A program made the position numbers and the translations under genes. Shown here piece by piece: positions 7,966-15,078 of a DNA stretch of 23,807 nucleotides (its first letter is position 1; the number at the start of each line of letters is the position of its first letter). The notes under the pieces are model-generated. The model had not been told where the DNA came from. It saw only the letters and a program-made list of their open reading frames with translations, and ran no database searches. The stretch covers positions 1-23,807 of the forward strand of contig JAQGLD010000581.1 of NCBI GenBank assembly GCA_028293055.1, in the 5' to 3' direction. Source of the stretch: Alphaproteobacteria bacterium. Its GTDB lineage: Bacteria; Pseudomonadota; Alphaproteobacteria; Sphingomonadales; Sphingomonadaceae.

Positions 7966-7987
7966 AAGCTCCTGGATCTAGGAGCTT
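7966..7987 (-). promoter_or_regulatory. Leader hairpin between leader stop and terminator
   Basis: AAGCTCC (7987-7981) and GGAGCTT (7972-7966) form a perfect 7-bp stem with an 8-base loop, beginning 4 bases after the leader peptide stop. It lies between the leader ORF and the terminator and may be a pausing or structuring hairpin of the attenuator. Confidence 0.55.
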
Positions 7988-7991
7988 CGAA

Positions 7992-8075
7992 TCAGCCGCA
8001 AGGGGAGGCGCGCCAGGCGTCGAAAGACGGCCACCGCCACCAGCGTCCGGAATGCGCGTTCGGGGAAGAGCTCAT
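7992..8075 (-). CDS. trpL: Trp-rich leader peptide (attenuator ORF)
   Basis: A 27-codon ORF reading MSSSPNAHSGR then WWRWPSFDAWRASPCG. Four of 27 codons are TGG, three of them within four consecutive codons (8042-8031), far above chance for a random short frame. An in-frame ATG at 8084 would add MAT; the ribosome binding site for either start is weak. The stop (7994-7992) is 44 bases upstream of the terminator stem. By analogy with known trp leaders, stalling at the Trp codons when charged tRNA-Trp is scarce would leave GGCGCGCCT (8014-8006) free. That segment can pair at 8 of 9 positions with AGGCCCGCC (7950-7942), which contains the 5' arm of the terminator, and so prevent termination. The pairing scheme is my inference; the ORF and terminator are direct observations. 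Confidence 0.85.
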   Translation of the reverse strand: MSSSPNAHSGRWWRWPSFDAWRASPCG

Positions 8076-8149
8076 GGTCGCCATCGCCGCTCGAACTAGC
8101 GCAAGCCGAACCGGCTGGCAATCGGGCTTTGCGGCAATTCTCGCACCCG

Positions 8150-9127
8150 TCACCTGCACTTCGCGTCCGCTCGGGCGGCGGGAAGGCGCTGCTTGAGATA
8201 GTCGCGCAGCGAGCGACCATAGACGTCCTGCAGCTCGTCATAGGCCTTGCAGGCCGCGTCTGGCTTGCCGACCGCCATCAGCGCCTGGCCGACATAGAAC
8301 AGGCTGTCCGGCGCCCGCTCGCCCTTGGGATTTTCCTGATAGTTTGCGAGCAGGATCCGGGCCGCCTGAACAGGCTTACCGTCATCGAGATAGGCGCGAC
8401 CGGCGAGATTGTTCGCCCAGCTCGCCCATTTGCTCGACGGATATTTCTTGCCGACCTGAATCAACGCCTGCTCGGCATCGGCGTAGCGCTTCAGCTCCCA
8501 GAGATGGAAGCCGGCATTGTAGGCGTTCTCGGCATCGGCTTCATTCGTCGCGGTCGGGGCCGCGCCGTCGCTTCGCGAAGCGACGTTCGAGTTGCCGCGC
8601 GACGGGGTTGAGACCGGTGTCGCGGGCCTGGCCGATGCTTCGGCCGCGGTCGCGGGGCGGTACGGCTGGCCGCGCGACGGCGCGGCGTGCGGCGCCTGCG
8701 GCTCGTCGCTCTCCGCGGTCGACGAAGCGGGAGCCGTTGCAGCGCCTGCATGTTCGAGGGCGTCGAGGCGCGCCGCATTCTCAGCCCGGAGCTGGGCGAT
8801 CCCCTGTTCGAGCAGGCGCAGCCGGTTGCTATTCTCCTCGGCCTGGTTGGTCATCGCCCGCAGCTGCGCCTCGAGCGCGTCGACCCGCGCGGTAAGGTCG
8901 GCGACCGGGCTCGAGGCCGGGGACCCCGAAAGAGTCGGCGTAATCGGTTGGCTCTGAATTTCGCCGGCGACATACGGGGAACCGGCATTCGGGAATACCC
9001 GGCGCTGGACCGCGCGCAGCTCCTGCTCGATCCGGTCGACCCTGCGGTCGATCGTCTCGGGCTTCTGGGCCGCCGCGGGAATTGCCGCACCCGCCATCAG
9101 GACGAGACCAAGCATAAGGAAACGCAT
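8150..9127 (-). CDS. cpoB: Tol-Pal-associated cell division coordinator CpoB (YbgF)
   Basis: CpoB is a periplasmic protein that links the Tol-Pal system with peptidoglycan synthesis during envelope constriction. The 325-residue product begins with a signal peptide (residues 1-20, cleavage after AAA). An N-terminal coiled-coil follows, in two stretches with heptad-like charged residues (IDRRVDRIEQELRAVQRRV and a later segment around 75-115). A Pro/Ala/Ser-rich linker comes next, and the C-terminal part holds TPR-type repeats (AYNAGFHLWELKRYADAEQA, AGRAYLDDGKPVQAARILL, LFYVGQALMAVGKPDAACKA). The architecture is the standard one. The tol and pal genes are not in the window. A rodZ-like gene lies 69 bases upstream on the same strand. 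Confidence 0.88.
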   Translation of the reverse strand: MRFLMLGLVLMAGAAIPAAAQKPETIDRRVDRIEQELRAVQRRVFPNAGSPYVAGEIQSQPITPTLSGSPASSPVADLTARVDALEAQLRAMTNQAEENSNRLRLLEQGIAQLRAENAARLDALEHAGAATAPASSTAESDEPQAPHAAPSRGQPYRPATAAEASARPATPVSTPSRGNSNVASRSDGAAPTATNEADAENAYNAGFHLWELKRYADAEQALIQVGKKYPSSKWASWANNLAGRAYLDDGKPVQAARILLANYQENPKGERAPDSLFYVGQALMAVGKPDAACKAYDELQDVYGRSLRDYLKQRLPAARADAKCR

Positions 9128-9196
9128 CAGAAATCCCCCCGGCGGACAAGCTCTCCCGCCACCATGATAGAGCGGTCGCGGGTGCGGATGAAGTGG

Positions 9197-10018
9197 TTAA
9201 TGCGCCACGGCCGCCGGCGGCGCTGCGCCGGGCGCCCCGGGCTGAACCCGGGCGGCGAGGTCGGCCGCCTTTAGACTGACGTCCTTGATCCTGCGCTCGG
9301 GCGGGCCGAGCGGAGGTATCGAAGTGCCCCCCACGGTCACCTGAAGGGCGTTCGGCCGCCCGGTAAGAATTTCCGGTGCGGAGGCAGTGGCGGGTACGGA
9401 ATAGCGGTCGCCCGCCTTCATCGTGCCCATGAACAAGGTCTTGCCGCCGGCGCCGGCCTCGTAGATCCGGACCCAGACCGCCTCGGTGGCGGCAACGACC
9501 ACCGCTCCGGTCGCAGCCGCCGCTGGGGCGGGGGGCGGTGTCGCCGGTTTCGGTTGAGGCGCGGGACCAGGCACCGCCTCGGCGACGATCTCACTGCCCC
9601 GATCGCCGCCTCCGAGCGCATAATGGCGCCAGGTCAGATAGGCCGCGATCAGCAGCACTGCGAGGATCGCAGCTGCGATGGCGAGCGAGCGGGGCGGCAC
9701 CCTGGCCGGGTCGGCGGGCTCGTAGAGGGCGGTGGCGGGACCGCCGCGCGGAACCCCGCCAAGCTGAGCGCGCAGCTCGGCACCGATCACCGGCCCGTCG
9801 AGGCCGATCGCATTGGCATAGGAGCGCACGAAACCGATCGTGTAGGTGATCGCTGGCAGCGCGTCCCATTCCTCCTGCTCGATATGCTGGAGGTGGCGGA
9901 TCGGGATTCGGGTCTGGCGAGCGACCTCTTCGAGGCTGATCCCCTTTTCCTCGCGCGCAAGTCTCAGCCGCTCCCCGATCGGCCCTTGATCGACCTGCTC
10001 CTGCCCCTGTTCCGCCAT
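9197..10018 (-). CDS. rodZ: RodZ-like helix-turn-helix membrane protein
   Basis: RodZ-type proteins link the MreB cytoskeleton to the cell wall machinery. The 273-residue product has a cytoplasmic helix-turn-helix domain at about residues 14-80 (IGERLRLAREEKGISLEEVA). A single transmembrane segment at about 110-131 (SLAIAAAILAVLLIAAYL) leads to a Pro/Ala-rich linker and a C-terminal periplasmic domain of the RodZ (DUF4115) type with VWVRIYEAGAGGKTLFMG. The frame extends to a TTG at 10042, but the ATG at 10018 leads directly into the conserved domain and is preferred. Related HTH-TM proteins with other roles exist, so the symbol is a best guess. It lies upstream of cpoB on the same strand. Confidence 0.82.
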   Translation of the reverse strand: MAEQGQEQVDQGPIGERLRLAREEKGISLEEVARQTRIPIRHLQHIEQEEWDALPAITYTIGFVRSYANAIGLDGPVIGAELRAQLGGVPRGGPATALYEPADPARVPPRSLAIAAAILAVLLIAAYLTWRHYALGGGDRGSEIVAEAVPGPAPQPKPATPPPAPAAAATGAVVVAATEAVWVRIYEAGAGGKTLFMGTMKAGDRYSVPATASAPEILTGRPNALQVTVGGTSIPPLGPPERRIKDVSLKAADLAARVQPGAPGAAPPAAVAH

Positions 10019-10055
10019 TGAAAATTTGTGCCCGCCTGACAAACTGATGTGTCGC

Positions 10056-10085
10056 TAAGTCGCAGGAGCGGCGCGCCCCTGTCAA
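10056..10085 (-). promoter_or_regulatory. Possible promoter of the rodZ-like gene
   Basis: A perfect -35 hexamer TTGACA lies on the minus strand at 10085-10080, 61 bases upstream of the ATG at 10018. At 17-18 bases further is only a poor -10 (CGACTT or GACTTA), so the start site is uncertain. Confidence 0.35.
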
Positions 10086-10184
10086 CCGAACTGCACGACG
10101 GCTGGGGCCGGGGGGTCTCGGTCCGCCGCGGCCCGGGCTCGCTCTGCCGCCGCCGCTGCGATCGGCTCGGTGCGGGCAGCCGAG

Positions 10185-11414
10185 TCAGCTCTGTGGGAAG
10201 GCCGCAACCGCCGCTGCGATCGCACCGAGGACGACATCCCGATAGAGATAGAAGCCCGGCTCGAGCGGCGGCAAATTGCCGGTGATGTGAGTGCCTGGCG
10301 GCGGCAGGCCGACCCATTCCGCCAAGTGCCTCAGGAAGGTGCCGACCTCGTTGGCATCGGCGGTAGCCTGCGGCCCATCAAGCATGAAATCCTCCCATTC
10401 GAGCAAATCGAACAGCACTTGTCCGCCTTTGTAGAAGGGGTGCGGCTCGACGCTGTGCAGCCAGGTGCGGGCGCGGTCCGTCTCGGCGCGCCGCCAGGCC
10501 ACGCCCATCCGCGCCAGGGTGCAGAGCACGCGCCTCATCTCGTCGCTTCGCGCGTCGAGGAAGGCCAGCAGCTGACGGTCGGTCGCAGTGAGCCCGGCAA
10601 GCCCGGCCCGGCGCTCGAAATCGTGATCGTCGTCGGCCATCGGCACCAGCGTAAAAAGGCCGCCATCGCCCGCCTCCTGGCCGATGCCGGGTATCGGCGC
10701 GCTCGTGGGCTCGCGCTTGCGCTCCGGACCGTCCCGCCGCTGCAGCGCGATCAGCAATGCCAGGATAGAGAGGACGAGCGCGAGCAAGGCGAGCCAGGGG
10801 AAGGACCAGTAAAGCGGTCGCAGCATCGGATAGTCGGGAAGCGGGGTCGTACAGATCGTGCAGGGGCTGTGCGGCGTGGGGGTGACCGGGCCCGGAGTTG
10901 GTGTCACCGGCCCCGGCGCAGGTGTTATCGGTCCCGGGTTTGGAATCACCGGCCCCGGCCCCGGGGTCGGTACGATCGGTCCTGGCGTGGGCGTGACTGG
11001 CCCCGGCTTCGGAATCACAGGTCCTGGTATCGGAGTCACCGGTCCAGGAGTCGGCGTCACCGGTCCGGGGGGAACCGGCCGGGACGGCGTGGGTCGCGGC
11101 TTGTGGTCTCCGCAAAGCGGCTGGCCATCATCGCGATAGCGGCAATAAGGTTCGGGGATAGGCCTGGGTTGCGGTCGATCGTAGCCGGGGCGATGCCGAT
11201 CCGGGCGGCGACGCTCGATCGGCCGTTCGTATCGTGGGGCAGGCTGGATCTCGACCGTCGTGCAGGTCAGCGTACCGCCGACATTCACGCAGGATTCGGG
11301 AGGCGGCGGCGGAGGGAAAGCCGGCGGTTGTCCGGCCGAGAGGAGGCAGGCCGATCCCAGCGCGAGCGCCGGGCCTCGCCACCGACCCCTGAGCGCTTCC
11401 GGAATCGCCTTCAC
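10185..11414 (-). CDS. Proline-rich repeat membrane protein, unknown
   Basis: An unrecognised protein of about 409 residues. The GTG at 11414 overlaps the stop of the polyprenyl synthase gene (GTGA), which fixes the start; the frame continuing to 12002 is a shadow of that gene. Residues 13-29 look like a signal peptide. A Pro/Arg-rich region with six cysteines (C42, C51, C91, C101, C185, C188) surrounds a repeat tract at about 116-180 built on PGPVTPT units. A transmembrane segment lies at about 204-224 (FPWLALLALVLSILALLIAL), followed by RRDGPERKR and a soluble C-terminal domain of some 180 residues with no motif I know. The expected topology is an extracytoplasmic proline arm and a cytoplasmic C-terminal domain. 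It is last of a three-gene operon. Confidence 0.75.
   Translation of the reverse strand: MKAIPEALRGRWRGPALALGSACLLSAGQPPAFPPPPPPESCVNVGGTLTCTTVEIQPAPRYERPIERRRPDRHRPGYDRPQPRPIPEPYCRYRDDGQPLCGDHKPRPTPSRPVPPGPVTPTPGPVTPIPGPVIPKPGPVTPTPGPIVPTPGPGPVIPNPGPITPAPGPVTPTPGPVTPTPHSPCTICTTPLPDYPMLRPLYWSFPWLALLALVLSILALLIALQRRDGPERKREPTSAPIPGIGQEAGDGGLFTLVPMADDDHDFERRAGLAGLTATDRQLLAFLDARSDEMRRVLCTLARMGVAWRRAETDRARTWLHSVEPHPFYKGGQVLFDLLEWEDFMLDGPQATADANEVGTFLRHLAEWVGLPPPGTHITGNLPPLEPGFYLYRDVVLGAIAAAVAAFPQS
10875..11078. repeat. Tandem 18-bp-type repeats coding for PGPVTP units
   Basis: About ten degenerate copies of an 18-base unit close to GGNGTNACCGGNCCNGGN (+ strand) run through the gene at 10185-11414. 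They encode the proline-rich tract on the minus strand. The copies vary mostly at third codon positions, which suggests an old repeat under selection for the protein sequence. Confidence 0.8.
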
Positions 11415-13060
11415 AGCGCCCGTGTCGTCACATAATTGGCGATCTGCCGGAGCACCGCCTTGCCTGGATTTTCCGAGATGAAATCGAGATCCTCCTCGAA
11501 GCGCACCACTCCGCGATTGGCGAGATCGTCGGCATAGCGGATCGCATAGTCGATCGATCCGGCTTGCTGCATTGCGGCCAGCATCTCCTCCGCGAGGCTC
11601 TGATCCTTGGCGAGACGCGGCATTGCATTGATCGCGCTCATCCGCTCGACCGTCTCCGCAGCCGCGGTGCGGAAGAGATGGATCATCATGATCGTCCGCT
11701 TGCCCTCGAGCAGATCGCCGAGCGCCTCCTTGCCGTAGAGCGCGGTCTCGCCGATCAGGTTGAGGATATCGTCCTGGGTCTGGAAGGCGATTCCGATCAG
11801 CCGGAAGGCCTCGTTGAAGCGGTCGAGCCATTCGGGGCTGGTGACTCCAGCCGCGGCGGCGCCGACCCGGCACGGGCTGATGCATGTGTACCAGCCCGTC
11901 TTCTTGGTGCTCATATGGCCGTAATCCTCGTCCGCCGGGGGAACGACGTTGCGGTGGATCCAGCCAAGCTCGATCGCCTGGCCCTCGACCGTCTCGCGGC
12001 ACATGTGCAGGATCTCATGGATCAGGCCGAGGGTGCGGGCGAGGCCGAGCGAGGCGAGGTTGGACAATACGAGGTCGACCGCGAACAGGTGCATCGCGTC
12101 GCCGGCATTCACCGCCAGCCCGACTCCGTGGAGCATGTGCAGGGTCGGACGTCCCCGCCGGTGGGTGGATTCGTCGGCGATATCGTCGTGGACGAGAAAG
12201 CCGTTGTGGAACATTTCGAGCGCCGCGGCGGCGCGGACTCCGTCCTCGAGCTTGCCGCCGAGCGCGAGGCAGGTCGCGATCACGAGAGTCGGGCGCAGGC
12301 CCTTGCCCTCGCGGGTCACATAATCGCGCATGAGGTCGTAAAGCTCGGCCTTCGGCTCGCGCTCGGGGATCAGGGTGAGGATTTGGTCGACCACCATTCC
12401 CTTGCAGCGCGCCATCGTCTCATCGAGATCGTTGTCGAAGATCAGCGGGGCGTCCTGCCAGCTTCCCGACTGCCTTCCGTCCCACAGTGACCGCGCCGGC
12501 GCGAGCACCGGCTCGCCGCGCTCGATCAGCTCGACCGCGGCGGGATGGCGGCGGTCGAGCCATTCGAGTGCAGGCCACTGGCTCTGCTCCCAGAAGGCTT
12601 CGCCGAGGCGGCGATCCGGAGCCTCTCCGGGCGGCGGCGGGGCCCATTCGCCCTTGGAATCGCGATACTCGCTCCATATCGCCTGGACCGCTCGCAGACC
12701 GGAGGCGCGCTGCGAAAGCAGGACGAAACACCGCCACGCGGCGAGCAGGTCCTCGCGGCTTCCGCGCATGTCGAGACTGGATTCGAGGGCCTCGATTGCC
12801 GGCCGGCCCGAGCCGTCGAACAGTCGCGCCAGCGAGCGGTCGTCGAAATAGACTTCGACATCGGCCGGTTCGGGCGTCTCGATGCGCCGCGCGACCAGCC
12901 GGCTATGCTCGCCGGCCAGCATCGCCAAACTGCCGTCGCCGAAATGGAGGCCGAGGCGTATCGAGCCGAGCTCGCGCGCTGCGGAGGCGATGATCGCCGG
13001 CGCCCGGCGGGCGAGCGAATCGATCGTCGCGACCAGCACCGATGCCGCTTCAGTCGCCAC
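11411..13060 (-). CDS. Polyprenyl diphosphate synthase with SCP2-like N-terminal extension
   Basis: A 549-residue protein whose C-terminal 330 residues are a trans-isoprenyl diphosphate synthase, which extends allylic diphosphates with isopentenyl diphosphate. Motifs are GKGLRP (252-257), first Asp-rich motif DDIAD (292-296) followed by RRGRPTLH, KKTGWY (386-391) and second motif DDILN (430-434). The second motif has Asn instead of the usual last Asp. Phe288, four residues before DDIAD, hints at a short- to medium-chain product. The first 220 residues are not part of the family; residues about 35-125 resemble an SCP2-type lipid-binding fold (VEVYFDD, MRGSREDLLAAW), which is a weak match by eye. 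The start overlaps the upstream gene by 11 bases and the stop overlaps the downstream gene by 4. The product is unknown. Confidence 0.85.
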   Translation of the reverse strand: MATEAASVLVATIDSLARRAPAIIASAARELGSIRLGLHFGDGSLAMLAGEHSRLVARRIETPEPADVEVYFDDRSLARLFDGSGRPAIEALESSLDMRGSREDLLAAWRCFVLLSQRASGLRAVQAIWSEYRDSKGEWAPPPPGEAPDRRLGEAFWEQSQWPALEWLDRRHPAAVELIERGEPVLAPARSLWDGRQSGSWQDAPLIFDNDLDETMARCKGMVVDQILTLIPEREPKAELYDLMRDYVTREGKGLRPTLVIATCLALGGKLEDGVRAAAALEMFHNGFLVHDDIADESTHRRGRPTLHMLHGVGLAVNAGDAMHLFAVDLVLSNLASLGLARTLGLIHEILHMCRETVEGQAIELGWIHRNVVPPADEDYGHMSTKKTGWYTCISPCRVGAAAAGVTSPEWLDRFNEAFRLIGIAFQTQDDILNLIGETALYGKEALGDLLEGKRTIMMIHLFRTAAAETVERMSAINAMPRLAKDQSLAEEMLAAMQQAGSIDYAIRYADDLANRGVVRFEEDLDFISENPGKAVLRQIANYVTTRAL

Positions 13061-14225
13061 CCGCGCCTCCGGCGAACTCGACGATGCCGCGAGTCTCGAT
13101 CGCGAATTGCTCGCCTCCGATCCGGCCGGCGAGCAGGCAATCTCCCACGACTTCGTTGACGCTGAACGGGCGAATGCTGTTCTCGCTCGGAATCACCACC
13201 CGGGCGGCGGCTTCGGCGTCGAAATCGAGCATCACGACATCGTCGCCCTGGCGTGCGACGATCGCCAGCCTTTTCGGGACTGGCGCCATCGGGGGCACTC
13301 CGAGCAGGCGGGCGAGCGGCGGAGTCATCGTCACCTTGTCCCGATCGAGCTCGCCGCGCACCGCGAAACTGACATTGCGGCGCGGGAAGTGCCGCCGCAT
13401 CCGCCCGTCCTTCCAGAGCATGAACGACGCGGTCGCATGCTCGGTGTCGGTAGCCGGACGAATGAAGGTGAACACGCCCGCCCAGGCCGGGGGCCGCCCC
13501 GGGTCCCCGCCGAGGTCGTTGGCGAATCCGAACACCCATTCTCCGAGATCGGGCCAGCGCCAACGGCCGCGCACGCGTTCGTGATAGCCGATCAGGTCGA
13601 CCGGTTCCGGGCCGTTGCCAAGGTCCCAGCGGCCGCTGCCGCGCACTCCGGTTTCCGATTGCCAGCGAAGGTGCTGGCCGCCGTGGAAGAAGGCACACTG
13701 GCTGCTGCACGGGCGGCTGGTGCGGACGAGGTCGAGATCGACCCGAGGGGTTCCGGCGGAGGCGGCGATGCCGAGCTTGTAGGGCTGGAAATGGGGGTGC
13801 GGCAGGCGAAAGGCCGACCATGGCTCGTTCCCGATGTCGGCGTTGAACTGGCTCGCCGACCACGGCTGGCCGCGCTCGTGAAGCAGCAGGATGGTGGTAA
13901 ATCGCTCCTTCGGTGGCTCCTCATCGTCGACCGGTCCCAGCCAGGCCGCGTTGGCGACCATGGCATGACGGCCGTCGCGGGACAGGAAGGCATAATGGAG
14001 CCAGCGGCGATCGAACGTGTCGGTCAGCGCCGCGGCCGGGAACGGGCCCGCCGGTCCGAGCCCGTTTCTTGGGCCGGCCAGGGCGCCTTCGAAGGCAAAG
14101 GAATTCATGGCCCCCGATCCCCAAGTTTCCGAATAGATGCACTTACCATCGTCCAAGAAAATGGTATAGTCTCCGTTACGACCGCCGAGTCTCGTTTCTG
14201 TCGCCTTGTATCGGACAAAGGTCAT
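13050..14225 (-). CDS. CrtC/lipocalin-like protein, function unknown
   Basis: A 391-residue protein without signal peptide, first gene of the leftward operon. It is rich in Trp, Gly and aromatic residues and in predicted beta strands. Segments such as GYHERVRGRWRWPDLGEWVF, WAGVFTFIRP, SFMLWKDGRMRR and the C-terminal RGIVEFAGG recall the two-lobed lipocalin-like fold of carotenoid 1,2-hydratase (CrtC), AttH and tocopherol cyclase. This is my impression from pattern, not an alignment. If right, it could act on, or bind, the product of the isoprenyl synthase encoded next to it, with which it overlaps by 11 bases. The start ATG at 14225 was chosen because residues after it look coherent (MTFVRYKATETRLGG); the longer frame to 14483 crosses the divergent gene. 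Confidence 0.65.
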   Translation of the reverse strand: MTFVRYKATETRLGGRNGDYTIFLDDGKCIYSETWGSGAMNSFAFEGALAGPRNGLGPAGPFPAAALTDTFDRRWLHYAFLSRDGRHAMVANAAWLGPVDDEEPPKERFTTILLLHERGQPWSASQFNADIGNEPWSAFRLPHPHFQPYKLGIAASAGTPRVDLDLVRTSRPCSSQCAFFHGGQHLRWQSETGVRGSGRWDLGNGPEPVDLIGYHERVRGRWRWPDLGEWVFGFANDLGGDPGRPPAWAGVFTFIRPATDTEHATASFMLWKDGRMRRHFPRRNVSFAVRGELDRDKVTMTPPLARLLGVPPMAPVPKRLAIVARQGDDVVMLDFDAEAAARVVIPSENSIRPFSVNEVVGDCLLAGRIGGEQFAIETRGIVEFAGGAGGD

Positions 14226-14259
14226 TCTTGTACGTCGGCGGGTTGCCGTGGGGGCTCCG
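14226..14259. promoter_or_regulatory. Divergent start region of the accessory locus
   Basis: Only 34 bases separate the two divergent starts (14225 minus, 14260 plus), so the promoters must lie partly inside the opposing genes. The region on both sides is AT-richer than its surroundings, and the palindrome at 14298-14316 is close by. I could not assign confident -35/-10 pairs. Confidence 0.45.
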
Positions 14260-15078
14260 ATGACTGAGATCGAAGAAGGGGTAAGAATTGGTAACGACCG
14301 AATTGGACCAATTCGGGCGCTTCCTCTTGGAAATCCCCAGAAACATTCGGCGATTACGGTTAATACCGAGCGTGAGCTGCTGGCTATGGCGCGTCCGCTG
14401 GCCAAGCGGCTCGCAGCTGATCCCGAGTTCAGCGTCATGCTGCTCGCCAATCCGGTGCTGGCGCTCGAGAAATACGGGATCAAGCTGACCGATCGGCTGC
14501 GCAGCCATGTCCTTCAGGCATTGCGCCATCCGAAAGCGCTTCGCGACCGGCGTGCCGCGCTGGAGCATGAGCTTGAGCACAAGCTTGGCGAACGACCGAA
14601 GCCGAACGATCCCAAATGGCTGGCCAATCAGGTTTTTGTCGAACGGAAACTGTCTCCGCGGCAGACCGAGGCAGCGAGTCCTGCCTATCGCGAAGAGGAT
14701 CCCGGCGGCATCGTCGCTTCCCTCAAGGCGGCGCGATTGCCGGGCACGAATCGCTACCCGGAGGTTCGCCGGATCCAGGTCACGGCACGACTCGGAGTCG
14801 CTCCTTCGCCGCCGACGATTCGGAGGCTGGATCTGGATGCGCCGCTTCCGGATCTGCCGCCCGCCAGTGCAGTGCCGGTCTCGCTGACGCTCGAACAGGC
14901 CTGGTTCTACAAGGATGATCCGGTCGTGCGCGACCTCGTCGAGCTAGGCACGATCGAGCGCCGCGGCTTTCGCTTCCGCACCCCTGCCGATTTTCGGGCG
15001 ATCGCCAAGGGCGAGAAGGTCGACGGTTTCCGGGCCTTCGTTCGCGCGGTGCGAGTCGATGCTGGCAAGCGGCCATGA
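14260..15078 (+). CDS. Protein with NHLP-leader-like N-terminal domain, unknown
   Basis: About 272 residues, first gene of the rightward operon. Residues near 40-85 (ERELLAMARPLAKRLAADPE, FSVMLLANPVLALEKYGI) match the pattern of the nitrile-hydratase-like leader (NHLP) family, with its DPxF...LLAxPxxALxxxG core. In known systems that domain precedes RiPP precursor cores, but here it is followed by some 190 residues without a Cys/Ser-rich core. These include a charged helix (LEHELEHKLGERPKPNDPKW) and a C-terminal part ending in VDAGKRP. A peptide-precursor role is therefore unlikely; a docking or carrier role is possible. The start is uncertain: ATG at 14260 has a GTGGGGG upstream, while 14206 overlaps the divergent gene and 14386 would cut the domain. 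The stop overlaps the next start as ATGA. Confidence 0.7.
   Translation: MTEIEEGVRIGNDRIGPIRALPLGNPQKHSAITVNTERELLAMARPLAKRLAADPEFSVMLLANPVLALEKYGIKLTDRLRSHVLQALRHPKALRDRRAALEHELEHKLGERPKPNDPKWLANQVFVERKLSPRQTEAASPAYREEDPGGIVASLKAARLPGTNRYPEVRRIQVTARLGVAPSPPTIRRLDLDAPLPDLPPASAVPVSLTLEQAWFYKDDPVVRDLVELGTIERRGFRFRTPADFRAIAKGEKVDGFRAFVRAVRVDAGKRP
14285..14316. promoter_or_regulatory. Perfect palindrome with a third half-site, likely operator
   Basis: CCGAATTGG (14298-14306), a central A and CCAATTCGG (14308-14316) form a perfect 19-bp palindrome. A further half-site GAATTGG lies at 14285-14291, exactly 15 bases from the one at 14300-14306. The site lies 73 bases upstream of the leftward operon and inside the predicted start of the rightward one. 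That is where a regulator of both could bind. No regulator gene is in the locus. Confidence 0.65.

Noticed and set aside
7899..7967. 23-codon N-terminal extension of aroF
   Set aside because: It would translate the attenuator hairpin and its T run, and the family N-terminus begins at 7898.
7978..8241. 87-codon minus-strand frame over the leader region
   Set aside because: It overlaps the end of cpoB, lacks a ribosome binding site, and has no Trp cluster; the shorter Trp-rich frame explains the region better.
10875..11078. CRISPR-like array
   Set aside because: The repeats are contiguous, degenerate at third codon positions and without spacers, so they are coding repeats. No cas gene is present.
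10858..11139. + strand frame coding GVTGPG elastin-like repeats
   Set aside because: It is the complement of the proline-rich repeat in the minus-strand gene. The minus-strand frame is fixed by operon overlaps, and this one has no ribosome binding site.
11415..12002. N-terminal extension of the proline-rich gene
   Set aside because: It lies entirely inside the polyprenyl synthase gene in another frame and is Arg/Gly-rich. The GTG at 11414 with a GTGA overlap is a better start.
12882..14267. 461-codon + strand frame opposite the CrtC-like gene
   Set aside because: It crosses the divergent start region and two minus-strand genes; its composition is that of an antisense frame.
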